From Phoronis ovalis (lineage: Eukaryota > Phoronida > Phoronidae), in contig JAOXYB010067290.1 in NCBI GenBank assembly GCA_028565635.1, positions 1-10,148 on the forward strand: a DNA stretch of 10,148 nt, read 5' to 3'. The notes under the pieces are model-generated. The model was not told the origin of the DNA and made no database searches. It saw only the letters and a list, made by a program, of their open reading frames with translations. This document shows, one piece after another, positions 1 through 8,343 of the stretch. Made by a program: the position numbers and the translations under genes. Every line of letters starts with the position of its first letter. The first letter of the stretch is position 1.

Positions 1-914
1 CCCTACTAAGTCCACACCTTAAGTTTGACACCCATAGCTCAAAGCGTCTCCAAGTTATGGACGTTTGAAAATTGGAAAAAAAAAAGAAAAAAAGATACAA
101 TCTCAATAGGTTGCACTTGCTGTGCAACCTAATTACTAAGAAGTTGGATACATATGCTTGGGGCTTGCCTAAATTGAAAATTGGCACTGGAATATGTATA
201 CTCTTGTGAAAAATTCTGGTAATTAACTCTACAAGTATAAACAACCCAATAGCTAAACATATTCTCTTGGTTCTTAAAGTGATTATTTTTTCAAAGCAGG
301 CAGGTGGCTATGAGTAATCTTTTTCAGAGCTTCTATCCAAGAAATATAACAGCAGTTATAAAAATATCTTTTCCAGAGCAAATCAGCGCCAGATAAATCT
401 GATCTTTTATAGCATCAGCTGGGACTGCTTAGATGATATTTGCATAACTCTCAGATACCAAAACGAAATGTAATGTTGTATGTGCGGGCATTTGATTTTT
501 TTACTTATGGCCTATTACGCACTGAGGGTTTTCTAAAAAATAGCACATTAAAAATTCTGATATTTCATTAGCTATTAATTACATCACCCATTCTAATAAA
601 AAAAAATTAATACTTTTACTAAAAACTAGCAAACAATTTTCTGGACGATACGAGAGTGGGATATACTTTAAGAAAGACAGCATTCCTATCATAAACATGA
701 AGAACATAATAGGCAATATTACATCATGTGTAGAAATCATTGAGAAAAAGTGACCGCATGCGAATGGGGAGACCAAGGTATGGTCAATATGCCTTGGGTA
801 AAAAGGAAAATAAATTCATGTTTCAGCAAATCCTTGATATCCCCTTAAATGCTACCAGTATGCGAGTCAATATGGTGTACAGGACATACTTTTTATAAAT
901 TTGTTCACACATAC
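1..914 (-). other. Intron downstream of the liprin-beta exon (partial)
   Basis: This AT-rich sequence follows the exon's GTATGT donor. I see no exon with splice sites that continues the liprin-beta coiled coil here, so the next exon lies beyond the left edge. The only structure I can point to is the hairpin at 107-131, an A-rich tract at about 76-93, and an unidentified, less AT-rich stretch at 1-70. Confidence 0.7.
107..131. repeat. Perfect 10-bp stem hairpin with 5-nt loop
   Basis: TAGGTTGCAC (107-116) and GTGCAACCTA (122-131) are exact reverse complements around the loop TTGCT. It sits in the downstream intron with no run of T after it. It may be a remnant of an inverted-repeat element or a chance palindrome; no function can be assigned. 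Confidence 0.6.
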
Positions 915-1046
915 CTGGGCTTGGTTATATCTGTCGATCATCTCCTGTCGATCTCGCTCAGCAGAGGCTAACCGTAGCTTAAGATTAGAAATTTCAGCCA
1001 TCATGTCGAGTTTGTGAGTTTCTAATGTTGTTTTGTTTAACAGCTC
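915..1046 (-). CDS. PPFIBP1: Internal exon of a liprin-beta (PPFIBP1/2 family) gene, coiled-coil segment
   Basis: The minus strand encodes 44 residues in phase 0 at both ends, opening ELLNKTTLETHKLDMMAEIS and continuing NLKLRLASAERDRQ before ending NQAQ. From family knowledge, this matches the liprin-beta N-terminal coiled coil, where vertebrate proteins have ELLSRTSLETQKLDLMAEIS then NLKLKL; the alignment is ungapped. The acceptor reads TTTCTTCCAG before GAG. The donor is CAG then GTATGT. Liprin-beta proteins are cytoplasmic scaffolds with an N-terminal coiled coil and three C-terminal SAM domains; they partner liprin-alpha and act at cell-adhesion and presynaptic sites. Only this coiled-coil part is present here. 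The leucine, charge and heptad pattern fits a coil throughout, with the last 10 residues diverging most. PPFIBP1 and PPFIBP2 cannot be separated from one exon, and an invertebrate may have a single ortholog, so the symbol names the family. Its flanking exons lie outside the window or were not recognised. Confidence 0.92.
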
Positions 1047-1435
1047 CTGGAAGAAAGGCGATTAAAAAAACTTTTCTCATAAAGTATATAGGGAGCTTTT
1101 ACATCACGTGTATGAGTAATAAAGTACGACATAACCCTACCTGCCTACAATTAGAAATCAGTCTGTTAGTTCCTGGATTTCCAAATAATAACTAGCTTAT
1201 TTATCAAACTTGGAACAATTTTTTTTTTCACATTGTACTAGTCTTTGGTTAGAACTAGTTTAATTATGCAAATGACCGGTTTAAGTGACTTGCACAATTA
1301 CAAACCGTAAACTGACCAAGTTTAACCCTAGATGAGAAAAAATAACATTTTCTGTCGCTCTTTAATAGAGACTTTTCAGCAACTTTATGACGTCCTGATA
1401 CTGTAATCAGAATAAAAAGCGGACAAAAAACAATT

Positions 1436-1450
1436 ACAGCTGGCAGCTGT
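1436..1450. promoter_or_regulatory. Two abutting CAGCTG E-boxes in a 15-bp palindrome
   Basis: CAGCTG occurs at 1437-1442 and 1444-1449, separated by a single G, so that ACAGCTG and CAGCTGT form a perfect odd palindrome. CAGCTG is the core site of several bHLH factors, including the MyoD and achaete-scute/ASCL groups. The pair is in the intron about 390 bp upstream of the liprin-beta exon. Regulatory use is inference only. Confidence 0.3.
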
Positions 1451-1639
1451 GCAGAATAAAGATGATGTTGTTGATGGTTGCATACATTATAACATTAAAC
1501 TACTAAACTAAAATTATTCATAACATTCTGCTGCAACATACACAGTAGTTTTAACAAAAATTATTTATACTGAATTAAAAATAAACTCAAAAGGGAAACA
1601 TTTTCTACTAGAATATCTTTGCCTTTAACAAAATAAATA

Positions 1640-1655
1640 ACATAACATGTTATGT
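1640..1655. repeat. Perfect 16-bp palindrome
   Basis: ACATAACATGTTATGT is its own reverse complement, with no spacer. It lies in AT-rich intron sequence with no flanking features. It could be a binding site for a symmetric dimer or a chance event. Confidence 0.5.
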
Positions 1656-2275
1656 GTTCTATTTTTATTATGGAACAAGGAAACCAGCTCTAATTATTCA
1701 GTGTAACAATGAGGAACATTTTCTCAACCTCACCATCATGTAAACTTTATTTGTAGACACTTCCATAAATATTTTTAAAAGAAATTGATTTCTTCAAAAC
1801 ATTTAAACAATCTATATAAAACTGTATAAAATATTTTCTAAGCTTTTAAGCAAACTTTTCTAGGCAAAGAACAGTTGTTCAGATTCTCAGAAAAGACTAA
1901 ATAACTGCATGCAGACACACATTCCAACAATCATTAATTTTACACATCAACATGTATTATTGGTAAAATCTATATTGATCAGTGTGATCTCAGATAGCAT
2001 TTAAACTATCATTACTACTATTAGAAAGCATTTATCAGAATATCATGTAGCAATTATCGCAGACATGTAAAAACCCTATTTCACAAATGGTTCAATCAAA
2101 TATAAATCCAGCAGAATTATAAAATGATAAATTTTTTTAACAATATAAAACAAATAATGCATAAAAGTCCCAACTGATTCTCTAATATACTGTTTCCACT
2201 CACCACAATCACATAAGAACTGCACAATGATAGATATATGTGAATATATTACTGTTTGAACTACTTCGTGATGTC

Positions 2276-2301
2276 TAACTTAAGTTTCATTTAACTTAAG
2301 T
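2276..2301. repeat. Two exact copies of TAACTTAAGT, 6 nt apart
   Basis: The 10-mer occurs at 2276-2285 and 2292-2301 with TTCATT between. Its core ACTTAAGT is itself palindromic, so the two copies are both direct and inverted repeats and could form an 8-bp stem. No coding or transposon context was found. Confidence 0.5.
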
Positions 2302-2404
2302 CACAGGATGAAAGCTATACCTCTCATGATTTGTTAATATTTTAATCAATATCTTGTCCATCAAATGAACAATGCAAAAGAAGATCACTACCAAGTTACT
2401 GAAA

Positions 2405-2660
2405 ATCAGAGTTTGTTCTGCGATTTTCGTAGTAGTTGGCGCATGTGCAACAAAACATTGACGGCCGGGGTTAGTAGGTAATATGTCCCGAAAAATTGTC
2501 ACCTTTTGATCAGTGGTTTACCTTAGACCTTGTTTTCGATGATACAATATGCGATAGGGCATGTTTTTTCCACAACTTGTTTTTTTCCGGTCCCTTATTT
2601 TGCATGTGACTGACAATGATACTGGCGCTACCTATGGGATGCTCCAATAACGAACAATGC
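2405..2660. other. CpG-rich patch of unknown nature
   Basis: I count about 11 CpG dinucleotides in roughly 250 bp, against a strongly CpG-poor background on both sides. The patch holds a near NRF1-type site (GCGCATGTGC) at about 2440-2449 and GGCCGGGG near 2463. Several frames stay open across it on the minus strand, including 2296-2518, but this is expected from the local base composition, and the translations match no family I know. It may be an old transposon, a regulatory island, or part of an unrecognised exon. No terminal repeats were found. Confidence 0.35.
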
Positions 2661-4629
2661 AATATGTGTGTAGTATGTGTAATATCTACCCACTTATTCT
2701 AAAACACCAGCTATATCACAAATCACACGATCATTCAGAAATAGTCCCAATTTTATTCTTCCTGGTTATAATTATGGGTAGCTTTTTCATGAAATGATGA
2801 AATCTTTGTTATCAGTGATACAGCACTTAACAGGAGTTTAAATTTCAGAATGTACCTCATAGTTTGACCTCAGCGAGTATCAGCCGAAAGTAAGAAAACA
2901 AAGTATCCTAACATGCAGCATTGCTTCACGCAATGAATTCGAGCGGGTTCCGATTTGATATTCATGCAAAACATAAAAACTTGAAAGGATGAATTCACAG
3001 GCGATCAAAAATATTATCATTTTTAGTCTATACCTAACAATATACTAACAGGTCATATTCAAATAAGCAGTGTTATCCAACTGTACTCCTCAATGTGGAG
3101 CGATTTCAAATGCTTATATTATAACAGTGATTTGCGAAACATGAACTATCAACAAAAAAAATGGCACATTCAAAAATTATGAAATTTTGAATTGCATTCT
3201 ATAAGGCATATATCACTCAAGTTGATAAAATGTTTCAAACTTTTCTCCACTGAAGAGTTAAAAATTACATAGGAATATTGGGGTGAAATGGAAGAGTGTG
3301 ATATACTATAGTTGCATCTTAGTGATGTTAAAATTGCTTAACTGTGAAGCACAAAACTTGCTGCTCATTCACAGCTTGTGTTAGAATAAATACCTTAGAA
3401 TATTTGGCAGGCAGACACAATAAAACAGCCTACTTCCTTGAGCCATTAATGTGCTTAGTTTATTTCATTGAATGCCTTGAACAACCATTCTTATCAGCAG
3501 CGACTAATTAGAGAAAATGTGTGGTCATAATTGCAAAAATATGTACCTAGATTAATATATAGATTTTGTATTAATGGACCAGTTAAACAATTATTACAAA
3601 CAATAAGGAAAGGAAGCAAATGAAATCAGAACTCAATACTAAAATTACATGAAACGTTCAGTAATGGTACTTGATTTCTGGCGTTTTGTACTTTCCAAAA
3701 TTGGTGAAGTTTGAGCACTTAGCTTAAACTGGAACTGTAATATACATGTGCTCGTATTATCTGAGCAGCATACATGAACCCTTCTGGAAAAATTAAAAAC
3801 AGCATTTTATTACAATGTAATGGTTTACATATTAAGCAGGAACATACTGTAACTTTAAGTCACACCTGAGATTGATAGCAAAATCTGCAGTAATTTCTGT
3901 AACAAATCCAATACAAATTAAAAATTAATTGTTTCCGAAGCTAGAAAATGTTTAAATACCATGATATTTCATGCTTGGTCAAAACAGATGTATAATCAGA
4001 AAAGGAGTTATAATTTAAAATAACTATACCTCATACTATGAAAGCCTCATATTTACATGAAGACAAGATCATTATATATAACAATTACTCTTGAAATTTA
4101 TGATCATAGTAGGCAGTTTGCAGTATTTGTTCATTGCAATTTAAACATCGAAAATAGCCAAATATCAATCAATAATTAATCCTTTAATTATAAAGCCTCC
4201 AGAAAAAAGATATCACAGTAACATATATTCATTTTTAATGCTAATTGCTAGTGATACTCAGTTCTAAATCCTTTTTGCATTTCAGTAAGATATTATGGTA
4301 CGTCAGCACTTACATTTCCATGTATTTCTACTACATTTCTACAGCTCTAATACCAGCCTGCAATAAGGCTGTTTCACATAGTAATATATATTAATATCTT
4401 CATGCCCTGTAATAATTTCACAATTGCTGTTATTATATATGATTATAGTTCTTTTTTTTCCAATTTTTTCAAATAGTAATGCTAGAGGTATAATAATACC
4501 AGAATCACATCAAAGCTAAAATTAAAAATAAGTTTGTTTGGCATAGCCTTACCTACCAAAAATATTACCCTACTCAAAACTTTTTATTATGTACATTATC
4601 TCATTGTGCTGTCTGGAATGTTCTTTGCT
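2661..4629. other. AT-rich intron without recognisable features
   Basis: I see no coding signal, RNA gene, tandem array or bounded repeat on either strand here. Some minus-strand frames stay open for 130 to 170 nt (for example 2883-3044 and 4342-4510). Their translations are rich in I, F, Y and N and look like chance frames in AT-rich DNA. Confidence 0.55.
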
Positions 4630-4632
4630 TTA

Positions 4633-4973
4633 GGCCTAAAATAAAAAGTTGCACGTTTCCAGTAACAGTGTGAAAAAAATTAGGTAGGTAGGTAGGGAAT
4701 TTTTTTAAAACTTTTTATATAACTGAGAAGTACAGAGAGAAATATTGGAGTTTGTGTTTGCAGAAGATGGACATGTTACTAGGTATTTCCTGAATACAAA
4801 GTGCTCAACCATCGACACTAGCTGGAAGATCCGGACTGTTGTCCAATGTCAAGTGAGTCACGATAATTTTTCAGTTCACTTTTTGGTCTGCGTGATATTT
4901 CCTACGTTTTTGATAGCAGTTTATACATGCGCGGTCGTTTGGGTTACCGGAAATACACAACTTTTTTTAGGCC
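4633..4973. mobile_element. 341-bp MITE, PIF/Harbinger-like, with terminal inverted repeats and TTA target duplication
   Basis: The left end (4633-4666) begins GGCCTAAAATAAAAAGTTG and runs to GTTTCC then GTAAC. The reverse complement of the right end (4943-4973) begins GGCCTAAAAAAAGTTG and runs to ATTTCC then GTAAC. After one 3-nt gap about 26 of 31 positions agree, and every mismatch is a transition, as expected from decay of methylated CpG. TTA flanks both sides (4630-4632 and 4974-4976). GGCC-type ends plus a 3-bp TTA/TAA duplication are known marks of PIF/Harbinger elements. There is no transposase frame, so the copy is non-autonomous. A TAGG microsatellite lies inside it. Superfamily assignment is inference; the inverted repeat itself is read directly. 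Confidence 0.8.
4681..4696 (+). repeat. (TAGG)4 microsatellite
   Basis: Four exact TAGG units lie just inside the left inverted repeat of the 341-bp MITE, between an A-rich and a T-rich run. The array is short and probably arose inside the element, so its length may vary among copies. Confidence 0.75.
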
Positions 4974-5103
4974 TTACGTATGCCACAGAACTGCTTCCTA
5001 CACCTTGTACTAACAGGATACTCGCCATCATCATCTACTGTGGCTGTCCTATTATGTTAACTCGTTCTGAATGGCCATAGTAAAATTTATGCCTTATTGC
5101 GTT

Positions 5104-5255
5104 ATTGGCTTTGAAGTCTCAAAAAATCAAATTTTATCACCCTCTAGTAAGACGTCCAATCAGAGAGTAACACACAATCACACCCACAAAACAGTCGAGT
5201 ATCCAAAAAGGTTGTGCAGACTTCCAAAAGAAATTGAGATGAGTGATGTGATTGG
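5104..5255. promoter_or_regulatory. Cluster of three CCAAT boxes
   Basis: Three CCAAT cores fall within 152 bp: ATTGGCT at 5104-5110 (minus orientation), CCAATCAGA at 5156-5164 (plus) and GATTGGTCA around 5250-5258 (minus). The second matches the preferred NF-Y context closely, and the others carry acceptable flanks. A GACGTC, which contains a CRE half site, immediately precedes the second. No TATA box, initiator or following coding exon was found on either strand, so promoter activity is only a suggestion. An intronic enhancer, promoter-like transposon DNA or chance are alternatives. Confidence 0.25.
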
Positions 5256-5876
5256 TCAAGGAAAGTAGGTTGTGTTGCTCATAAGCATTCATGTATTATA
5301 GATTATGCTGGTCGATTAAGCTATAGTATATCACCAGGGAGCTTGCTTTGCTCAGCGGACTATAGCAGGACAGAATAGGTATGCACTTTCATCCATTTGG
5401 ATTTTACCTACCTATCAAAATCTGAGTTTATAAATGTTCTACTTTAATGTAAAATTCAATGTACATGAGGATTTCTAGTAAACCTGCATTCACCAGTGGA
5501 ATTGCAACATTTTTCTATTATTGTCTACCAGTTATGGAACAAAATGTAACACTTTGAGTGTAACTTTTCCAATGAATGTCAATTACAACTCTTAAAGTGG
5601 CTACCAAACTATGAAGTAACTAACTGCAGAAAGTACCATTTTTTGCCATGGAAAGTCTTATCTGTGTATGAAATTATCTGCCAGTATCTAACACTGACTT
5701 TAAACAATTATCTACAAGAACACTAAGGTAGCACACAACAGTAGGAAGTCCCATCCAACGCAATGTTAAATGAACGATTTCAAATATATTAGTTAAATAA
5801 ACGCCAATAATGAGCACCAATTTCTCTCTCGGTCCACTTGCATCACACATATATCTTAGGAAAACCTATCCATTTA

Positions 5877-5888
5877 CCCCCCCCCCCC
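5877..5888 (+). repeat. C12 homopolymer
   Basis: Twelve consecutive C mark the left edge of the CpG-rich patch. The other long G/C run in the window, G12 at 7961-7972, forms one end of the 564-bp transposon, so this run may likewise mark the end of an insertion. No partner end was found. Confidence 0.7.
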
Positions 5889-5971
5889 ATGACCGTACGG
5901 ATTTCCAGATATTTGCCAAAAATTGAACCCCCTTGGAGATTTCTCCGATCGGAACCTGGAGCTACTTGAAC

Positions 5972-6004
5972 GACCTCTCGTACGACGCGAATTGATACGA
6001 GGTC
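5972..6004. repeat. Imperfect hairpin inside the CpG-rich core
   Basis: GACCTCTCGTA (5972-5982) can pair with TACGAGGTC (5996-6004), giving nine base pairs with a 2-nt bulge around a 13-nt loop rich in CpG. It matches no RNA family I recognise and is probably part of the surrounding insertion. Confidence 0.4.
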
Positions 6005-6321
6005 ATGTGATGCGCCCAGAGATTTTCGTTAATTTCACAAGCAACAGCTATCATTCTTGTTCAAAAACACCCTAGGTATTTTAACTGTAATCCAATGGAT
6101 TTCTGTCCAGCGAGACACACCTCTACACCCCCTTAGGAACTATCCGAGACCTTACAGCTCAAGCTTACCGAGTAGTGCTACGCTAACTGGGTAGTCACCT
6201 CTTCTAAACTGAATTGAATTCCCAGTGATTATAGTTGTTAATAGCACTAGGTTGGAACAAACATTACCTATTGACTGCTGTTAGCCTGTAAAACTGACTA
6301 TCAAGTGTTAGATACTAGCAG

Positions 6322-7746
6322 TCATCCCTTGAGCACTCTACACTGCTTCTGAATAGAATTGCATGTCTGTGATTACATGTAAAGTTGGTACACAAGGAGG
6401 TTATATAAACACTACATGAATTACACCCATTATTAACATGAACATAGTATTTTTATATCCTTGTGGTATTCTAATAAATCATACACTTCATAACTTAGAA
6501 AACAGTATGTTTAATAATTAAGAACAGGAGACTGTGAAAGTTAGGCTGCAATGTGAGTGGTTAATTTTATTATTTAGTTATTAAAAACAATACAACTATA
6601 TACATCATATAGCACATGGTTTATTATGTTACAAAAATTTAATAGTTACTATTATTTGTTTTGATGCAGTATTTCTAATCAGAAAAGCAGACAAGCCAAT
6701 CAACAACTTTTAATGCTTCATAAATTTATATATGATAGGAAATTAATATTTAAACACCTGACAAGACCATTTCATGCAAATTGCACAATAATTACTTGAG
6801 TTGTTCATAAAAACAATGTGTTCTTTTAAAGCAGAACATAAAAACATAACTACGGTCTAGTAAACACAAAGCATACTATACTATACTAGTGCTTGCTTGA
6901 TATAGAAAGTTAAACAATGAAAATATCATCTTGAACATATTCCAGGCATTTATAAACCCAATAACATTTAGAGATAAAAGGTTCCAACAATTTGTACATG
7001 CCTTTTTATAAAGGTTTAACATAGTCACACTTACAAATTGATATATGATGAAACATCACCGATTTCTGATATTTCACCTTCTTGTATCAAAGATTTTGCA
7101 ATTAATATCAAAATTTACCGTGGTTCTAAAACGACTAGTATATTTTCCATAGATCGCTTTTAGAAAAATTACGAAAAAATAAGCTGAATTTTATAAATGG
7201 AATGCTAATCCACCATATTTCCATGCTGATTATATTACCATCACTTCAAAGCCACTTATCATGTAAACCACCCACACATCTTTTCTCGCCACTCTAAAGT
7301 AAGTTCAACTTCATATATAAAAAAATGGAGCTCTCCCTAATGTCAGTCTTTTCCTATTGTCCTTGTACTACATCTGGCATCAATTCAGTAGTTAGGTACA
7401 GTTTAAACAATATAACACTGGAGGTGAAGACTCATGTGATGAGACAAAGGGCTCAAATATTTAGAATTGAGGATTTTTTCTTTAAAGTTTGTTTTTTGAA
7501 GACAAAGATTTGAGGTGTGACAGGGGAGTTTCTGGTTGGGTGTGAGGCCCAGTCTCCAACACTTAGCCTGTAGTAAGCACCTGATGGCTAAATTATACCC
7601 CTTGGTATGAGGAAATTCTGCAAGTACTTGTACAAAATGTAGATTTGATATACGGCAAACAGTCATAAACAATAATGAGTCAAAACCATATTACACAGTA
7701 AGCACATGGGGCAATGAAAAAACATACCCCATAAGGCGGTACTTAC
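6322..7746. other. AT-rich intron; slightly GC-richer tract at about 7500-7600
   Basis: I find no supported gene. The tract near 7500-7600 (GTTGGGTGTGAGGCCCAG region) has a different base composition and no minus-strand stop codons over one 60-nt stretch. It can fold weakly (GGAG with CTCC, CTGG with CCAG), but it resembles no gene or RNA that I know. It may be a piece of an interspersed repeat. Confidence 0.45.
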
Positions 7747-7783
7747 ATATTCTTCAGATGATAGTTCCCCACTGGGTGTGATG
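7747..7783 (-). CDS. Weak candidate small exon (unknown gene, or 5' part of liprin-beta)
   Basis: The minus strand has a consensus donor, GAATAT then GTAAGT, preceded by a frame reading ITPSGELSSEEY and a moderate acceptor (CATCCTACCGTAG). The 37-nt exon would start with one nucleotide of a split codon and end in phase 0. In liprin-beta the acidic or polar residues just before the coil end in Y followed by QERL, so the ending EEY is suggestive. Against this, the coil exon that should follow was not found between here and 1046. GTAAGT occurs at several other places in the window, and the match is only a few residues. Most likely a chance frame. Confidence 0.15.
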
Positions 7784-7960
7784 CTACGGTAGGATGTGAT
7801 TTTTTGCAAATAAATGAGATTTTACGACTCCCACAAATATGTGATTTGATATTTAGTTTACAGATGGGAAGGTATTCCACACACAGATTTTTAAATGAAC
7901 CTACAACTGGTCTTGCTGTTAAGTATTCCACTATATCATGAATTGTGTGGAGAACACCGA

Positions 7961-7972
7961 GGGGGGGGGGGG
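7961..7972 (+). repeat. G12 homopolymer at the left end of the 564-bp element
   Basis: Twelve G lie three bases inside the element's left terminus, where the right terminus has only five. This explains the unequal distance of the subterminal 16-mer from the two ends (35 versus 28 bp). Confidence 0.75.
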
Positions 7973-8217
7973 AGTTCTTGGTTTTATTTTGGGGTAGGGA
8001 TGTGCCACAAGGGGTAAAATTTTATGACCAACTCTGTACCAGAAATGTTGAAATTTATACCTCCAAATATACCAAAAATTTTAAAACATACACCGAAATG
8101 TCATTGTATAACGCCTGCACAGAATATTGGACGTACTAGTGGTAAACAAAAAAGCGACCAATTGAAATCAGATAAGTAAATATATTGCCAATGTCAGGTT
8201 CGAAGTTTGAAGGCAAA

Positions 8218-8343
8218 AAATTTTGTTTAATTATTAATTAATGTTTAAATTAATGTCACTTGTTTTATTCTATATTGTACAAATTTTGTTTCACTATTTT
8301 TTAATGTTTAAATTAATGTTATTTGTTTTATTCCATATTGCAC
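8218..8343 (+). repeat. 63-bp tandem duplication inside the 564-bp element
   Basis: Copies 8218-8280 and 8281-8343 are head to tail with no gap, both opening AAATTTTGTTT and closing TATTGTAC or TATTGCAC. They agree at 55 of 63 positions with no indels. The last 43 bp differ only by four transitions; the other four differences are clustered at copy positions 12-20. Each copy has TTAATGTTTAAATTAATGT at its centre. The duplication probably happened within the transposon. Confidence 0.85.

Larger units (their letters stand above)
5678..6321. mobile_element. Possible 644-bp insertion bounded by an 18-bp inverted repeat, with a CpG-rich core
   Basis: CTGCCAGTATCTAACACT (5678-5695) is matched in inverse orientation by AGTGTTAGATACTAGCAG (6304-6321), 17 of 18 positions. 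Weaker similarity continues a few bases inward. The enclosed segment differs from its surroundings. It holds a run of 12 C (5877-5888), about 16 CpG within 5889-6190, and three ACCCCC motifs at about 5876, 5926 and 6125. Two of these start a loosely repeated block: ACCCCCTTGGA then TCCGATCGG, and ACCCCCTTAGGA then TCCGAG. I see no convincing target duplication (TTAT versus TCAT) and no transposase. It may be a degraded non-autonomous transposon or two unrelated insertions. Confidence 0.4.

Noticed and set aside
1267-1494. Minus-strand stretch of 76 codons without a stop, with a good acceptor (TTTTTATTCTGATTACAG) inside it
   Set aside because: No good donor follows in a compatible phase with the 915-1046 exon, and the residues after the acceptor (SGRHKVAEKSLLKSDRK) do not match the liprin-beta coil beyond a short coincidence.
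2296-2502. Open frame of about 68 codons on the minus strand starting at GTG
   Set aside because: It lies over the CpG-rich patch, where several frames are open at once; the second half is I, L, F and V rich and resembles no family.
3866-3896. 31-nt minus-strand microexon between GTTACAG and CAG/GTGTGA
   Set aside because: Splice sites are plausible, but none of the three frames resembles liprin-beta, and such pairs are expected by chance in kilobases of AT-rich intron.
4745-5080. Open frame of 111 codons on the plus strand
   Set aside because: It runs from inside the 341-bp MITE across its right terminal repeat into flanking DNA, matches no known family, and is on the opposite strand to the gene.
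5677-5865. 63-codon open minus-strand frame ending near the left inverted repeat
   Set aside because: No recognised domain and no splice or start context; it overlaps the possible insertion and may be a shadow of it.
6253-6295. Possible minus-strand microexon between TTTTACAG and AATAG/GTAATG
   Set aside because: The 18-nt insert has an in-frame stop in one phase and no homology; it is likely chance.
7562-7592. TTAGCCTGTAGTAAGCACCT, resembling the 5' half of a tRNA or the A box of a tRNA-derived SINE
   Set aside because: No matching B box follows at the right distance, no cloverleaf can be drawn, and there is no flanking duplication or tail.
7403-7672. Open frame of 89 codons on the minus strand
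   Set aside because: No recognisable domain, no coiled coil, composition typical of a chance frame over a locally GC-richer stretch, and no convincing splice sites at its ends.
7945-8139. Open frame of 64 codons on the plus strand
   Set aside because: It begins in the target-site flank and reads through the poly-G terminus of the 564-bp transposon (a Gly-rich start is the G run), so it is not a gene.
8185-8202. GGTTCGAA, resembling a tRNA B box
   Set aside because: The following bases do not fit the T arm, there is no A box upstream, and it lies inside the 564-bp transposon.
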